Positions 9,001-17,409 are shown, counted from the stretch's first letter. The stretch: DNA of 64,000 bases from Nocardia niigatensis NBRC 100131 (GCF_000308655.1 NZ_BAGC01000053.1:1-64000); one strand, 5' to 3'. Notes: generated by a model from the letters alone, not told the origin. Numbers and translations: made by a program.

Positions 9001-9337
9001 GTTCGCCCAGCGAGCCACGGGAAAAGTACGGCATGACCAGGTAGGGACGGCCGCCGGCCGTCTGACCGACCTCGAGCATGCCGACGATGTTCGGATGCCC
9101 GGTGAGACGCCCCAGCACTCGCTGCTCGCGAAAGAACCGTTCCCGGTCCTCCTCCAGGTCGCCGGTGAGAACCTTCACAGCCACGTCGCGGTCGGCGGCA
9201 ACCTGGATGCACCGATAGACGACTCCGAGACCGCCCCGCCCGATCTCATGGGCGTCTTCGAGCCCGGCAGCGCTCAACTCCGTCACGATATCGGGATCGC
9301 CACCACGCTGCGCTTCGAATGAATCACTTTCGGCCAT
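6068..9337 (-). CDS. pknK: PknK-like Ser/Thr protein kinase with STAND ATPase and C-terminal LuxR HTH
   Basis: A 1089-residue regulator with the architecture and length of M. tuberculosis PknK (about 1110). The N-terminal kinase has a Gly loop GRGGLGVVYR (33-42), VAVK with Lys55, HRD at 146-148 and DFG at 166-168, followed by SPAFTAPEVL. A STAND/NB-ARC-type ATPase follows, with P-loop GIGGVGKS and LLLVLDNCEH Walker B. A TPR-like helical region is next, and the last 65 residues form a LuxR helix-turn-helix (LTKRERQVADLVAEGLTNRAI). Oddity: the catalytic loop reads HRDVRPAN, so the usual Lys two residues after Asp is Arg150. The gene is divergent from the transglycosylase gene; the 336-base gap holds a direct repeat. 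A role in stress or growth control is inferred from the family. Confidence 0.88.
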   Translation of the reverse strand: MAESDSFEAQRGGDPDIVTELSAAGLEDAHEIGRGGLGVVYRCIQVAADRDVAVKVLTGDLEEDRERFFREQRVLGRLTGHPNIVGMLEVGQTAGGRPYLVMPYFSRGSLGERLRDHGPLSLAETLHIGVRMAGALESAHRAGVLHRDVRPANILLTDYDEPVLTDFGFAHVCDEFEPAAEPSTGSPAFTAPEVLGGAAPGRGSDVYGLGATLLCALTGDVAFARRSGEQAVARFVRITAPSNSERCEIGIAWDVRAVIEAAMSRDPHDRPSAAEFGGRLRRIQLERGFAVDDMAVRGEPGAESESSVNSEPSVPQGVPRIRSDGLREGTGNLPLELTSFVDRRTQLSEVGNLLPGSRLVTLTGIGGVGKSRLALRVAHKVRQKFTNGAWLVELGELRDGALLPDVVATAFGIRSQGVISVHDTLVEALAPHDLLLVLDNCEHVIDAAAKLSEALLRACPNVRILATSREALGIGGEVVYPIQPLGIPDSANERALAHSHAVALFVERAAAAVPGFELTEANQRGIAQICVRLDGLPLAIELAAARLRTMSVEQIQTRLRDRYALLTRGSRGTPKRQQTLWYSVSWSYDLCTPDEKRLWASLSVFTGGFELDAVEQVCAGDMTESQVLDTLSALVDKSILVRQEAEGAVRFRMFETVQEFGREKAEESGRYPDLHWRHRDWCERLVREADANMIGPHQLDWVARLERELPNLRKAMEFSLSESEEGGLGMVTNLYLFWSLRGRLHEGRRWYERVLGHSRGGRTTDRARALYAAGTIAGLNGDLATANRWFAELCAFAEQTGEPLVGALVNHVLANMALARGNVGESDAVARLTDAIRSYEACGELGMQLDAQLSLGWAYALGGDTARAVACHEKTLAMTAACGETIYRSWALFAAGFAVWRNGDVERAKRLLEEGVRLSALMADPLVAAGCLETLAWIAADRGEARRAAVLMGAADKLGRLAGTATLVVFDLLTFREECMRCSRRALGARAFDRARQEGSAMSLDSAVRLALNEPSPAAETAPQLLTKRERQVADLVAEGLTNRAIATRLVISQRTAQGHVEHILTKLGFTSRTQIAAWAAEHSGGSSG

Positions 9338-9673
9338 CGGTTACTCGCAAATCGCCAGCAGCGGACACCAGTCAGAATATCTCCACGCGCGTGGTCGGAC
9401 CATCGCGAAAAATGCTCGCGACCGGCCGTGAGTACCGGCGTCGGGCGAATCCTGCCGAGAACCGGACCGGGCAAGCCCGGGAAATGTAGGTATGCCGGAA
9501 ATAGGTATGCCGCTGGTGAATCGACCGTCGTGCGGAGGCAACCGCGCGATCGATGCTGTCTTCACTGCCGAGCGCGGTGGATTCTCCCGAATACTCCGCC
9601 AGGGCTTCGTTCAGCCCCGCAGGTCGCACCGGGCGACACAGGCTCGGCATCGAAAATCCTGAGGAGGATCTCA
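9338..9673. promoter_or_regulatory. Divergent pknK / transglycosylase intergenic region
   Basis: The 336 bases between two divergent starts hold no convincing gene. It contains the direct repeat described separately at 9480-9511. A ribosome-binding site GAGGAGG at 9661-9667 serves the ATG at 9674. Promoters for both genes must lie here, but none stands out. Confidence 0.5.
9480..9511. repeat. Tandem direct repeat in the pknK upstream region
   Basis: GGAAATGTAGGTATGCC (9480-9496) is followed immediately by GGAAATAGGTATGCC (9497-9511), the same word minus two bases. It lies about 140 bases upstream of pknK and 160 bases upstream of the transglycosylase. Adjacent half-sites on about 1.5 helical turns could be bound by a dimeric regulator. 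Confidence 0.5.
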
Positions 9674-10183
9674 ATGGCTACCGGACGTCGTCCCCACCAC
9701 CGGACCGCCCGCCGTCTCGCTGTCTACGCCCTGGCAGCCGCATCATTGTCGATCGTGGCGACCGCTCAGGCTTCGGCACTCGTCCCGGAATCGCCGGCAC
9801 GGACCATTCCAGCAGCCATGAGCCTTTCCGGCACAAAGATTTCGGCGGACTCCGCCGTGAACAGTTCGGAACTCGACGGCTGGATCCGCCAGGCAATGGT
9901 TATCATGGCCGCACAGGGCATTCCGGGCAGCTATGACGCAATCCACCGCAATATCATGCGGGAATCGGGCGGGGATCCCGGCGCGATCAACCTCTACGAC
10001 TCCAATGCGGCCAAGGGCACCCCGTCCAAAGGGCTGCTCCAGATGATCGATCCGACCTTCCAGGCATACCATGTCGCCGGAACCTCGTGGGACATCTGGG
10101 ATCCGGTAGCCAACATCACCGCCGCCTGCAACTACGCGGCAGCGCGCTACGGTTCGATGGACAACGTCAACTCGGCGTACTGA
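9674..10183 (+). CDS. Secreted lytic transglycosylase (SLT / lysozyme-like fold)
   Basis: A 169-residue exported protein with a Sec-type signal (basic RRPHHRTARR, then LAVYALAAASLSIVATAQASA). The mature part is an SLT-type domain. Glu97 in IMRESGGDP is the expected catalytic acid, GLLQMIDPTFQAY is the conserved second motif, and the Tyr/Ala-rich helix near the end (CNYAAARYGS) completes the fold. The family cleaves the MurNAc-GlcNAc bond of peptidoglycan. The domain is close to those of resuscitation or cell-wall remodelling enzymes, but no LysM or other wall-binding module is attached. GAGGAGG at 9661-9667 supports the start. It is divergent from pknK and ends at a strong terminator. Confidence 0.85.
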   Translation: MATGRRPHHRTARRLAVYALAAASLSIVATAQASALVPESPARTIPAAMSLSGTKISADSAVNSSELDGWIRQAMVIMAAQGIPGSYDAIHRNIMRESGGDPGAINLYDSNAAKGTPSKGLLQMIDPTFQAYHVAGTSWDIWDPVANITAACNYAAARYGSMDNVNSAY

Positions 10184-10229
10184 TCGTCGACGAGCCGGCC
10201 CTCGAGGTGCGGGCTGAACAGTCGACTCC

Positions 10230-10269
10230 GGTCCGGACAACCGCGCAGCGTCGCGCGGTTGTCCGGACC
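10230..10269. terminator. Perfect hairpin terminator between convergent genes
   Basis: GGTCCGGACAACCGCGC (10230-10246) pairs perfectly with its reverse complement at 10253-10269 across a 6-base loop. It lies between the 3' ends of the transglycosylase and the convergent flavodoxin gene, so it probably stops transcription from both sides. There is no U-run, as usual in actinobacteria. Confidence 0.85.
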
Positions 10270-10287
10270 CATTGGGGTGCACGGAGT

Positions 10288-10932
10288 TCATGCGCCCCAT
10301 GGTCGTCGCCACGGGAGTTGCTGATCGGCGATGTAGTTGCGGATGGTCGACAGGGCCGCGCCGGCGCGGGAGGTGCCGGTCGGTTCGGCGGTGGATGGAT
10401 TCGGTTGTGCGGCACGCGCTTTCAGGGCCGTGGCTACGGCGGTGGCCCACGCACTGATGTCGTCCCAGTTCCGCAGATCCGACGGCGGAAGCGTGTGCAG
10501 GGGTGAGCCGGGCAGCTTCAGCATCCAGCGGTCCAGTCCACGGAGGCCGGCAGGGTTCCAGCGTCCACCGAACAGTGCCGTGGAGAAGGGCGCGAGCCAG
10601 GAGTAGCGGGCGAGCAGTCGGTCCAGCTGGGATCGAACGTCGGATTCGGACTGGTCCGGACCGATCCGGCCGATCGCGAAGACGGCCACGTCGCGGTGCG
10701 CGAGCACGGGACCGAAGCGATTCAGGAAGCTGCGGGCCGGACGCGGCCAGCGGCCGTAGTAGAAAGGCGCGCCGAGGATGACGGCGCGGTAGTCGTCGAT
10801 CGTGCGGAGGTCGTGCATGGCACGGCACTCCACGTCGAGTCCCGATTCCCGCAGCGTGTTCGCGAGATGGTCGGCGATCTCCCGCGTCGCGCCGTAGCGG
10901 GTCGCATAGGCGATCAGAATTCGGCCCTTCAT
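10288..10932 (-). CDS. Flavodoxin-domain protein
   Basis: A 214-residue protein with an N-terminal flavodoxin fold of the HemG type. ILIAYATRYGATREIADHLA is the FMN-phosphate loop, VILGAPFYYGRWPR the second flavin loop, and VAVFAIGRIGPD the central strand. Such proteins use FMN to move electrons, for example in menaquinone-linked protoporphyrinogen oxidase; the actual partner here is unknown. The C-terminal 50 residues are Ala/Pro/Thr-rich and probably disordered. AAAGGAAAACG precedes the ATG at 10932. It lies 16 bases downstream of pfkB on the same strand and probably shares its transcript. Confidence 0.75.
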   Translation of the reverse strand: MKGRILIAYATRYGATREIADHLANTLRESGLDVECRAMHDLRTIDDYRAVILGAPFYYGRWPRPARSFLNRFGPVLAHRDVAVFAIGRIGPDQSESDVRSQLDRLLARYSWLAPFSTALFGGRWNPAGLRGLDRWMLKLPGSPLHTLPPSDLRNWDDISAWATAVATALKARAAQPNPSTAEPTGTSRAGAALSTIRNYIADQQLPWRRPWGA

Positions 10933-10948
10933 GACGTTTTCCTTTGTG

Positions 10949-11908
10949 TCACTTCGGTATTGCGAGGTGGTCGGGCGAAGTGGGCGGTGGTGCCGGCCGG
11001 TGGAACAGTTCGGCCATCCGGGCCGGGAGCCCGGGCCCGGTTCCCGGCGTCATCAGGGCCGCGGTGGCGGCCGCGATGCCCAGACGGACGGCGTCGTCGA
11101 GCGGGTAGCCACGGGACAGGCCCACGGTGATGCCGCCTACCTGAGCGTCACCGGCGCCGGTGCCGCTGCGGACCGCGACCTCCGTCGCCGGGAACCACTC
11201 GTCGTCCTTCGCGGTCACCGCGAGCGTACCGCTGGAACCCAGTGACACCACCACGATTTCGCTCACTTCACGGGTGATCAGCTCGCGCGCGGCGGCGACT
11301 CGTGATTCGCGGTCCGGCAATGGACGGCCGATGTACTCGGTGAGTTCGCGCACGCTCGGCTTGACCAGGTGGATGCCGCGCCGGACGGCGCGTAGCGCGG
11401 CCCCCGAGGTGTCCAGAACCAGCGGTACCTGGAGATCGGTGAGCAGGTCGGCGAGGCGCTGGTAGAAGTCCGCCGGAACTCCGGGCGGCAGACTGCCGCT
11501 GGCGACCACGTACCGGCAATCCTGTGCCGCCCGTTCGATTTCGGCGAGGCAGCGATGTACTTCGGGGGCTGTCAGCCGGGGACCGGGCAGTACGAAGCGG
11601 TACTGTTCGCCGGTGTCGGACGCGGTCACCGCGAAGCACTCGCGAGTGTTGTCGGCGACGCGCACCGGCCGCATGGGGACGCCGGCCCCGCGCACCAGTT
11701 CCATCAGCAGCTCGCCCGGTGGCCCACCCGCGGGGAATACCGCGGTCACCGTCTCGTCCAGCGCTGCGATGGTCCGCGCGACATTGATGCCGCCCCCGCC
11801 GGGGTCGAATCTCGGTGCCGTGCACCGGGTCTTGTCGGTGGGCCGGACGGACGGGGCCGTGGTGGCGATATCGATCGCCGGATTCATTGTCAATGTCACG
11901 ATCGACAT
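10949..11908 (-). CDS. pfkB: PfkB-family 6-phosphofructokinase / 1-phosphofructokinase
   Basis: A 319-residue ribokinase-family sugar kinase. N-terminal TLTMNPAIDIA, FDPGGGGINVAR (GGGGINVA substrate loop) and the C-terminal SGTGAGDAQVGG with Asp254, the expected catalytic base, are present. The same family includes M. tuberculosis PfkB (Rv2029c), a DosR-regulon enzyme that phosphorylates fructose-6-phosphate when PfkA is limited. AGGAGG seven bases before the ATG at 11908 supports the start. The gene is divergent from a USP gene across a 161-base gap holding two DosR-box-like sites, and precedes the flavodoxin gene. Fructose-1-phosphate as substrate cannot be excluded. Confidence 0.85.
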   Translation of the reverse strand: MSIVTLTMNPAIDIATTAPSVRPTDKTRCTAPRFDPGGGGINVARTIAALDETVTAVFPAGGPPGELLMELVRGAGVPMRPVRVADNTRECFAVTASDTGEQYRFVLPGPRLTAPEVHRCLAEIERAAQDCRYVVASGSLPPGVPADFYQRLADLLTDLQVPLVLDTSGAALRAVRRGIHLVKPSVRELTEYIGRPLPDRESRVAAARELITREVSEIVVVSLGSSGTLAVTAKDDEWFPATEVAVRSGTGAGDAQVGGITVGLSRGYPLDDAVRLGIAAATAALMTPGTGPGLPARMAELFHRPAPPPTSPDHLAIPK

Positions 11909-11998
11909 CGGCCGCCTCCTGTGGGCCCGGTGCTGCTGACGCAGTCGATTTCACGCGCATCCGGTGGCGACCGGTAGGGCATCGGGTAGTCCGGCGGT

Positions 11999-12012
11999 GG
12001 GACCGTGGTCGT
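11999..12012. promoter_or_regulatory. DosR-box-like site 1 (pfkB/USP divergent region)
   Basis: GGGACCGTGGTCGT matches the GGGAC-N4-GTCCC pattern at eight of ten fixed positions. It lies 91 bases before pfkB and 58 bases before the USP gene. Its centre is 21 bases from that of the next site, two helical turns, which suits paired DosR dimers. Confidence 0.5.
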
Positions 12013-12019
12013 CGCCGCA

Positions 12020-12033
12020 GAGACCGAAGTCCT
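12020..12033. promoter_or_regulatory. DosR-box-like site 2 (pfkB/USP divergent region)
   Basis: GAGACCGAAGTCCT fits GGGAC-N4-GTCCC with two mismatches. The following bases CTG give the extended word AGTCCTCTG, which recurs at 22909-22917 next to another candidate site. Confidence 0.5.
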
Positions 12034-12069
12034 CTGTTCTGCCGGGACCTCCCGGGCAACCCTGGAGGC

Positions 12070-12981
12070 ATGGACACCAACGCCTGTGCCCCTGACACCG
12101 CGGTATGCCCGGACCAGCGGCGACAGCCGGTCATCGTCGGCATCGACGGCTCGCGGGCGGCGGTGCGCGCCGCCGAGTGGGCGGCCGAGGAGGCCGCGGC
12201 CCGGCGATCGCCGCTACGGCTGGTCGCGGTGGTGCCGGCGATCGACAAGCCCGCTTTCCGCCCCGGGGGCAGCCGGTACCGCGAGGCCGCTCATGCGCTC
12301 GAGGCCGCTCGCGACGCGGTGCTCGCCCGGCATCCGAGTACCGGGGAGGACCCGCTCGACATCGCCGTCGAGGTCCGGCGCGGACAGACCGATCACGTGC
12401 TGCGCGACGCGTCCGGCGCGGCCGCGCTGCTGGTGCTCGGATCCACCGGAATCGGATTCTTCTCCCATATGGTGCTGGGCTCCACGGCGCTCACCGTCGC
12501 GCGCGAGTCACGCTGCCCGGTCGCCCTGGTGCGTCCGGCGGACGCGCGACGGAGCGGCGTGCTGGTCGTGGTCACCGATTGGCACAGCGCGAAGACTGCC
12601 CTGCGAGCGGCGTTCCAGGCCGCGCAGGATCGTGGCACCGACGTCACGGTGGCGCGGGTCTGGCAGGGGCGGCCGTGGTCGGGCATACCGGAGTGGGGAA
12701 CCGGCGAATCGCTGATCTCCGACGCCCAGATCCGGCGCTGCGCGCAGGACTATCCCGGGGTCGAGTTCCGGCCGGTGACCATCGTGGGCGATGTGGTCAC
12801 CGCGGTCGAACGGTTCAGCGGGTCGGCTCAGCTCGTCGTCGTCACCCATCGCTCCGACGCGATCACGCCGTCGCGCCTGGGGCACCCGGTCCAGGACCTG
12901 GTGCGCCATTCGACCTGCCCGGTGCTGATTCTCCCGGACACACCGGATCCGGCCATTCACACGGAGGTAGCGAACCGATGA
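12070..12981 (+). CDS. Universal stress protein, tandem USP domains (1 of 4)
   Basis: A 303-residue protein of two USP domains, related to the mycobacterial DosR-regulated USPs such as Rv2005c. The first domain starts VIVGIDGSRAAVRAAEWAA and carries the ATP-binding pattern GSTGIGFFSHMVLGSTA. The second ends in VVVTHRSDAITPSRLGHP, where the Gly-rich loop is lost, so only the first domain is likely to bind nucleotide. The ATG at 12070 is the only in-frame ATG near the domain start, but GGAGG ends just one base before it, so the start is less certain than others here. The gene overlaps the next by ATGA. Confidence 0.85.
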   Translation: MDTNACAPDTAVCPDQRRQPVIVGIDGSRAAVRAAEWAAEEAAARRSPLRLVAVVPAIDKPAFRPGGSRYREAAHALEAARDAVLARHPSTGEDPLDIAVEVRRGQTDHVLRDASGAAALLVLGSTGIGFFSHMVLGSTALTVARESRCPVALVRPADARRSGVLVVVTDWHSAKTALRAAFQAAQDRGTDVTVARVWQGRPWSGIPEWGTGESLISDAQIRRCAQDYPGVEFRPVTIVGDVVTAVERFSGSAQLVVVTHRSDAITPSRLGHPVQDLVRHSTCPVLILPDTPDPAIHTEVANR

Positions 12982-14525
12982 CCACCGCGACCGAGCACCT
13001 GCGCAACGCGATTCTCCCGGACCGGCTTCCGGCGCAGCTGCGGGAGACCCACACCGGCCTGGTCCTGTTGTTCGGTGACCGCGCCTACAAGGTGAAGAAA
13101 CCCATCGCCACCGACTTCCTCGACTTCGCCACTACTGCGGCCAGAGAACGGGCGCTGCGACGCGAACTCGAATTGAACCGGCGCTGGGCCTCCGATGTCT
13201 ACCTCGGCCTGGCCCACCTCACCGATCCGCTCGATGGTCCCGCCGAACCCGTATTGATCATGCGACGCATGCCCGAATCGCGTCGGCTGAGCGTACTGGT
13301 CACCGGAGGTGAGGTCGGCCGCACCGAACTGTCCGAGCTGGCGACGATCCTCGCGCAATTTCACCGCAATGCCAGCCGCGGCAGCGCCATCGATCAGGCC
13401 GGAACGGCCGAGGCGCTGCGGCAGCGCTGGCGAACCCTGTTGCACGGCTCGCCACCCCATCCGCTCACCGAGCTGGAGCCGGCGCTGGTCCACCGCATCG
13501 AGGAGCTGGCCACGCGGTTCGTCGACGGCCGGGCGCCACTGTTCGCGCAGCGCATCGAGAACGGCCGCATCCTCGATGGGCACGGCGACCTGCTGACCGA
13601 GGACATCTTCGCGCTTGCGGACGGCTTCCGGATCCTGGACTGCCTGGACTTCGACGACTCCCTCCGCGCCGTCGACGGGCTCGACGATGCCGCCTTCCTG
13701 GCCATGGATCTGGAATTCCTCGGACGACCGGACCTGGCCGAGGGTTTTCTCGACGATTACCTGGGCGCGAGCCACGATTCGCCACCCGCGGCCCTCCGTC
13801 ACCACTACATCGCCTACCGGGCGATGGTGCGCGCGAAGACGAACCAGCTCCGCGTCGCGCAGGGCGAGGAGAAGTTCCTCGGCCACACGCGTCGGCACCT
13901 GGAACTGGCGGCGCGGCACCTGGAGGCCGGGGCGGTACGATTGGTCCTGGTCGGCGGGCTGCCGGGCACCGGAAAGTCCACTGTCGCAACCCGTCTGGCG
14001 GAGGCCACCGGCGCCGAGGTCATCTCGAGCGACACCGTACGCGCGCGGCTGCGGGCCGCGGGCGAGATCACCGGCGAGAGCGGCGTTTTCGACGCGGGGG
14101 CCTACGGCTCCGAGGCGAAAGCACTGGTGTACATCCACATGCTGAAACTGGCCCGTGAGCGACTGGCCCTCGGCGCCTCGGTGATACTCGACGCGGCCTG
14201 GATCGACGCCGACAAACGTGCCCGCGCAGCCGCGCTCGCAGAACACGCGCAGGCCGAACTGGTCCCGCTGCGCTGCGACTGCCCGCCCGAGACCGCGGCC
14301 GGGCGCATCCGCGCGCGCCGGTCGGGCGACTCCGAGGCCACCCCTGATATCGCGCGTTCGCTGGCCGCGACCGCCGACCCGTGGCCGGCCGCAATGGTTC
14401 TCGACACGACCGCACCGCTCCACACGACCCTGGCACAGGCGCTGCGCGGATGGAGTGCGATCGGTCCGCGAGCGAGCTCGCTGAACGGGTCCATCCACCG
14501 TCTACCCGCGCACCCGCCGCGGTGA
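12978..14525 (+). CDS. APH-like kinase fused to P-loop kinase (Rv2004c-like)
   Basis: A 515-residue two-part protein. The N-terminal part is aminoglycoside-phosphotransferase-like, with YKVKKPIATDFLDF, the catalytic-loop motif HGDLLTEDI (about 200) and DCLDFDDSLR as the metal-binding segment. The C-terminal part is a P-loop kinase with GGLPGTGKST (about 325-334) and DTVRARLR. This is the arrangement of M. tuberculosis Rv2004c, a DosR-regulon protein of about 498 residues whose substrate is unknown. The ATG overlaps the USP stop codon (ATGA), so the two are translationally coupled. Drug resistance should not be assumed from the APH fold. Confidence 0.85.
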   Translation: MTTATEHLRNAILPDRLPAQLRETHTGLVLLFGDRAYKVKKPIATDFLDFATTAARERALRRELELNRRWASDVYLGLAHLTDPLDGPAEPVLIMRRMPESRRLSVLVTGGEVGRTELSELATILAQFHRNASRGSAIDQAGTAEALRQRWRTLLHGSPPHPLTELEPALVHRIEELATRFVDGRAPLFAQRIENGRILDGHGDLLTEDIFALADGFRILDCLDFDDSLRAVDGLDDAAFLAMDLEFLGRPDLAEGFLDDYLGASHDSPPAALRHHYIAYRAMVRAKTNQLRVAQGEEKFLGHTRRHLELAARHLEAGAVRLVLVGGLPGTGKSTVATRLAEATGAEVISSDTVRARLRAAGEITGESGVFDAGAYGSEAKALVYIHMLKLARERLALGASVILDAAWIDADKRARAAALAEHAQAELVPLRCDCPPETAAGRIRARRSGDSEATPDIARSLAATADPWPAAMVLDTTAPLHTTLAQALRGWSAIGPRASSLNGSIHRLPAHPPR

Positions 14526-14532
14526 CCTCCGC

Positions 14533-17322
14533 ATGACTGCGGAAATGGCCGCGCGCGCAGCCGAGATTCGGGAGGGCGCGAAGGCCGGCGAGTCCGCGGT
14601 GCGGCTGGATCCGACCGAACGCCTCGATCTGCTGCTCCGCGATCTGCGCAGCAGCCGGAACGGACTCACCGAGCGCGAGGCCCGGCGCCGCCTGGTCCAG
14701 GTCGGCCCGAACCAGCTCCGCCGACGCGGCGGCCGATCCTGGCCTCGGGAACTGGTGCGGCAGTTCACGCATCCGCTGGCTCTCCTGCTCTGGGCGGCAG
14801 CCGGATTGGCCGCCGCGGTGGGTATCGTGCCGATCGCCGTGGCCATCGTGATCGTGATCGTGGTCAACGCGGGATTCGCGTTCGTGCAGGAACGCCATGC
14901 GGAGCAGGCGGTGGAGGCGCTGGCCGCCTATCTGCCGCCGCGGGCGCGGGTGATCCGGGACGGGACCCTCGCCGAGATCGATGCCACCGAGCTGGTTCCG
15001 GGTGACGTGCTGGTGATCGCCGAGGGCGATCGGATCTCGGCGGACGCCCGGATGCTCGACGGCGGCATCGAGGTCGACCTGTCCGCGCTGACCGGTGAAT
15101 CCATGCCCGTCTACCGGGCGGCCGATCTCGCCGATGCCGGCGTCCCGCTGCTGCATGCGCGCGACCTGGTCTTCAGCGGGACCACCTGCACCGAGGGCGA
15201 GGCCCGGGCGGTCGTGTACGCCACCGGGATGAGTTCGGAGCTGGGCAGGATCGCCTCTCTTTCCGAGCGGGTACGGCCCGAGGAGAGCCCGCTCGAACAC
15301 CAGGTGCGCCGGGTGGCATGGCTCATCGCGCTGGTCTCCGTCGCACTCGGGGCCGCATTCATTCCGCTGGCGACCCTCGCCGCCGGGCTGTCGTTCGTGA
15401 ACGCGATCGTCTTCGCGGTCGGACTGCTGGTCGGCAATGTTCCCGAAGGTCTGCTCCCGGTGATCACGCTGGCGCTGGCGATCGGCGTGCGAGAGCTCGC
15501 CCAGCGCGGGGCGGTCGTCAAACGGCTGAGCGCCGTCGAGACGCTGGGGTCCACCGACGTCATCTGCACCGACAAGACCGGCACCCTCACCGAGAATCGG
15601 ATGCGAATCGTGGTGGCGCACACCGCCGCCGGCCGATTCGACTTCGCACCCGATCATCCGCCACCCGCACCGCACCCCACCTTGATGCGGATGGCCACCG
15701 CGATGGCCGCCTGCAACAACGCGCGTCTCGGCGTTCCCGGAACGAACAGCAGCGCCAGCGGCGACCCGACCGAGGTGGCAATCCTCGAAGCCGCTGCGGC
15801 ACTGGGTTTTCGACTCGACCCCGAGGTGCGCTCGAGACAGCGGATCCGCCAGTTCCATTTCGATCCGTCCCGCAAGCGGATGTCCACCCTCGACACCGAC
15901 GACGCCGGTGCGCGGATCGTGCACGCCAAGGGAGCCCCGGAATCGCTGCTGCCGCTGTGCGAAACCGAGCTCGATCGTGACGCCCGGCCGGTGCCACTCA
16001 CCGCCGCGCGGCGCGCCGATCTCGACAATCTGGTCGATGACCTGGCCCGGCAGGGTCTGCGGGTACTCGCCGTCGCCGAACATCGCCTGAACGAAGCGGA
16101 TCCGGCCCCGCAGCGGGACGAGCAGGCCGAGCGCGGATTGACGCTGCTCGGCGTGGTGGCGATGGAGGATCCGCCGCGCCGGGAGGTGGCTGACGCCGTG
16201 GCCGCCTGCCACACCGCCGGCATCCGGGTCATCGTCATCACCGGAGACCACGGTCTGACCGCCGGTGCGGTAGCCGCCCAGGTCGGCATTACCCGGGGTA
16301 ACCCCGTCATCGTGACGGGCGACGACCTCGACAACATGTCCGAGCACGAGCTGGACGAGCTGCTCGCCGGGGATGCCGTCCCGATCTTCGCCCGTTCCTC
16401 ACCCGAGGCCAAGCTGCGGATCGCCGACGCGCTCCGCGCCACGGGCCATGTGGTGGCGATGACCGGCGACGGCGTCAACGACGCGCCTGCCCTGCGCCGC
16501 GCCGATATCGGAATCGCCATGGGCCGCTCGGGAACCGACGTGGCCCGGGAAGCCTCCACCATGGTGCTGACCGACGACAACTTCGCCACCATCACAGCCG
16601 CCGTTCAGGCTGGTCGGCGCGTCTACGTCAACATCCGCAAGTTCATCTTCTACATCTTCGCCCACGCCACCCCGGAGGTCGTACCGTTCCTGGTGTTCGC
16701 GCTCTCCGGTGGCGCGGTTCCCATTCCGCTGACGGTGCTGCAGCTGCTGTCCTTCGACGTCGGCACCGAAACCCTCCCCGCCCTGGCCCTCGGTCGCGAA
16801 CCCGCCGAACCCGGCCTCATGCATCAGCCTCCCCGTCCTCGCGACGAACCGGTCATCCGCGCGCCGATGTTGTTGCGCGCCTGGCTGTTCCTGGGCGTGA
16901 TCTGCGCGGCCCTGGCCATGGCGGGGTTCTTCTATGTGCTGCTGCGCGCCGGATGGCGTCCAGGGGCCCCGACCGGGCCGGGCACTCCCCTGCATCATGC
17001 CTATCGGCAAGCCACCACCATGACCCTGCTCGGCTTGGTCACCGGCCAGATCGGCACCGCCTTCGCCGCCCGGACCGAACGCGCCTCGCTCCGCTCGATC
17101 GGTGTGCTGTCCAATCCACTCCTGTTGTGGGGCATTGCCTTCGAATTGGCGCTCACCGCCGCCATCATCTATCTCCCGCCCCTTCAATCTCTCCTCGGCA
17201 CCGCTGCGCTCACCCCCGGCATGCTCGCTCTCACCGCCCCGTTCCCGTTCATAGTCTGGGGCGCGGACGAATTCCGCCGCTGGCTCGTCCGGCGGCGCGC
17301 TCACCCCGCTGATTCCGCCTAG
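14533..17322 (+). CDS. ctpF: CtpF-like P-type cation ATPase (P2A, calcium-pump type)
   Basis: A 929-residue membrane pump. Actuator LTGESMPVY (TGES 187-190), phosphorylation motif CTDKTGTLTEN with Asp347, KGAPE in the nucleotide-binding domain and TGDGVNDAPALRRADIG (from about 644) are intact. Transmembrane helix 4 carries NVPEGLLPV, the ion-site signature of P2-type pumps, and heavy-metal CPC motifs are absent. M. tuberculosis CtpF (Rv1997, 905 residues) is the closest recognised match and belongs to the DosR regulon; calcium export is the usual inference. The gene starts seven bases after the APH/AAA stop, so it is probably the third gene of a USP-APH-ctpF transcript. A hairpin follows at 17352. 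Confidence 0.85.
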   Translation: MTAEMAARAAEIREGAKAGESAVRLDPTERLDLLLRDLRSSRNGLTEREARRRLVQVGPNQLRRRGGRSWPRELVRQFTHPLALLLWAAAGLAAAVGIVPIAVAIVIVIVVNAGFAFVQERHAEQAVEALAAYLPPRARVIRDGTLAEIDATELVPGDVLVIAEGDRISADARMLDGGIEVDLSALTGESMPVYRAADLADAGVPLLHARDLVFSGTTCTEGEARAVVYATGMSSELGRIASLSERVRPEESPLEHQVRRVAWLIALVSVALGAAFIPLATLAAGLSFVNAIVFAVGLLVGNVPEGLLPVITLALAIGVRELAQRGAVVKRLSAVETLGSTDVICTDKTGTLTENRMRIVVAHTAAGRFDFAPDHPPPAPHPTLMRMATAMAACNNARLGVPGTNSSASGDPTEVAILEAAAALGFRLDPEVRSRQRIRQFHFDPSRKRMSTLDTDDAGARIVHAKGAPESLLPLCETELDRDARPVPLTAARRADLDNLVDDLARQGLRVLAVAEHRLNEADPAPQRDEQAERGLTLLGVVAMEDPPRREVADAVAACHTAGIRVIVITGDHGLTAGAVAAQVGITRGNPVIVTGDDLDNMSEHELDELLAGDAVPIFARSSPEAKLRIADALRATGHVVAMTGDGVNDAPALRRADIGIAMGRSGTDVAREASTMVLTDDNFATITAAVQAGRRVYVNIRKFIFYIFAHATPEVVPFLVFALSGGAVPIPLTVLQLLSFDVGTETLPALALGREPAEPGLMHQPPRPRDEPVIRAPMLLRAWLFLGVICAALAMAGFFYVLLRAGWRPGAPTGPGTPLHHAYRQATTMTLLGLVTGQIGTAFAARTERASLRSIGVLSNPLLLWGIAFELALTAAIIYLPPLQSLLGTAALTPGMLALTAPFPFIVWGADEFRRWLVRRRAHPADSA

Positions 17323-17351
17323 GTCGCCGGGTCTCCCGCCGCGGCTGATCT

Positions 17352-17385
17352 CCCCGCGCCCTCGAGTACGCTCCTCGGCGCGGGG
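17352..17385. terminator. Bidirectional hairpin terminator
   Basis: CCCCGCGCC (17352-17360) pairs with GGCGCGGGG (17377-17385), a perfect 9-bp GC stem with a 16-base loop. It lies between the convergent ctpF-like and ACP genes, in a gap of only 87 bases. Confidence 0.7.
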
Positions 17386-17409
17386 CCGATCATGCGGAGC
17401 GCGGACGGA

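Noticed and set aside
12041..12056. CCGGGACCTCCCGG inverted repeat before the USP start
   Set aside because: Too short and too GC-biased to distinguish from chance, and it would sit directly at the ribosome-binding site; not listed as a regulatory element.
12978..14525. Aminoglycoside resistance gene
   Set aside because: The APH-like half is fused to a P-loop kinase as in Rv2004c and is coupled to a USP gene; nothing indicates drug modification.
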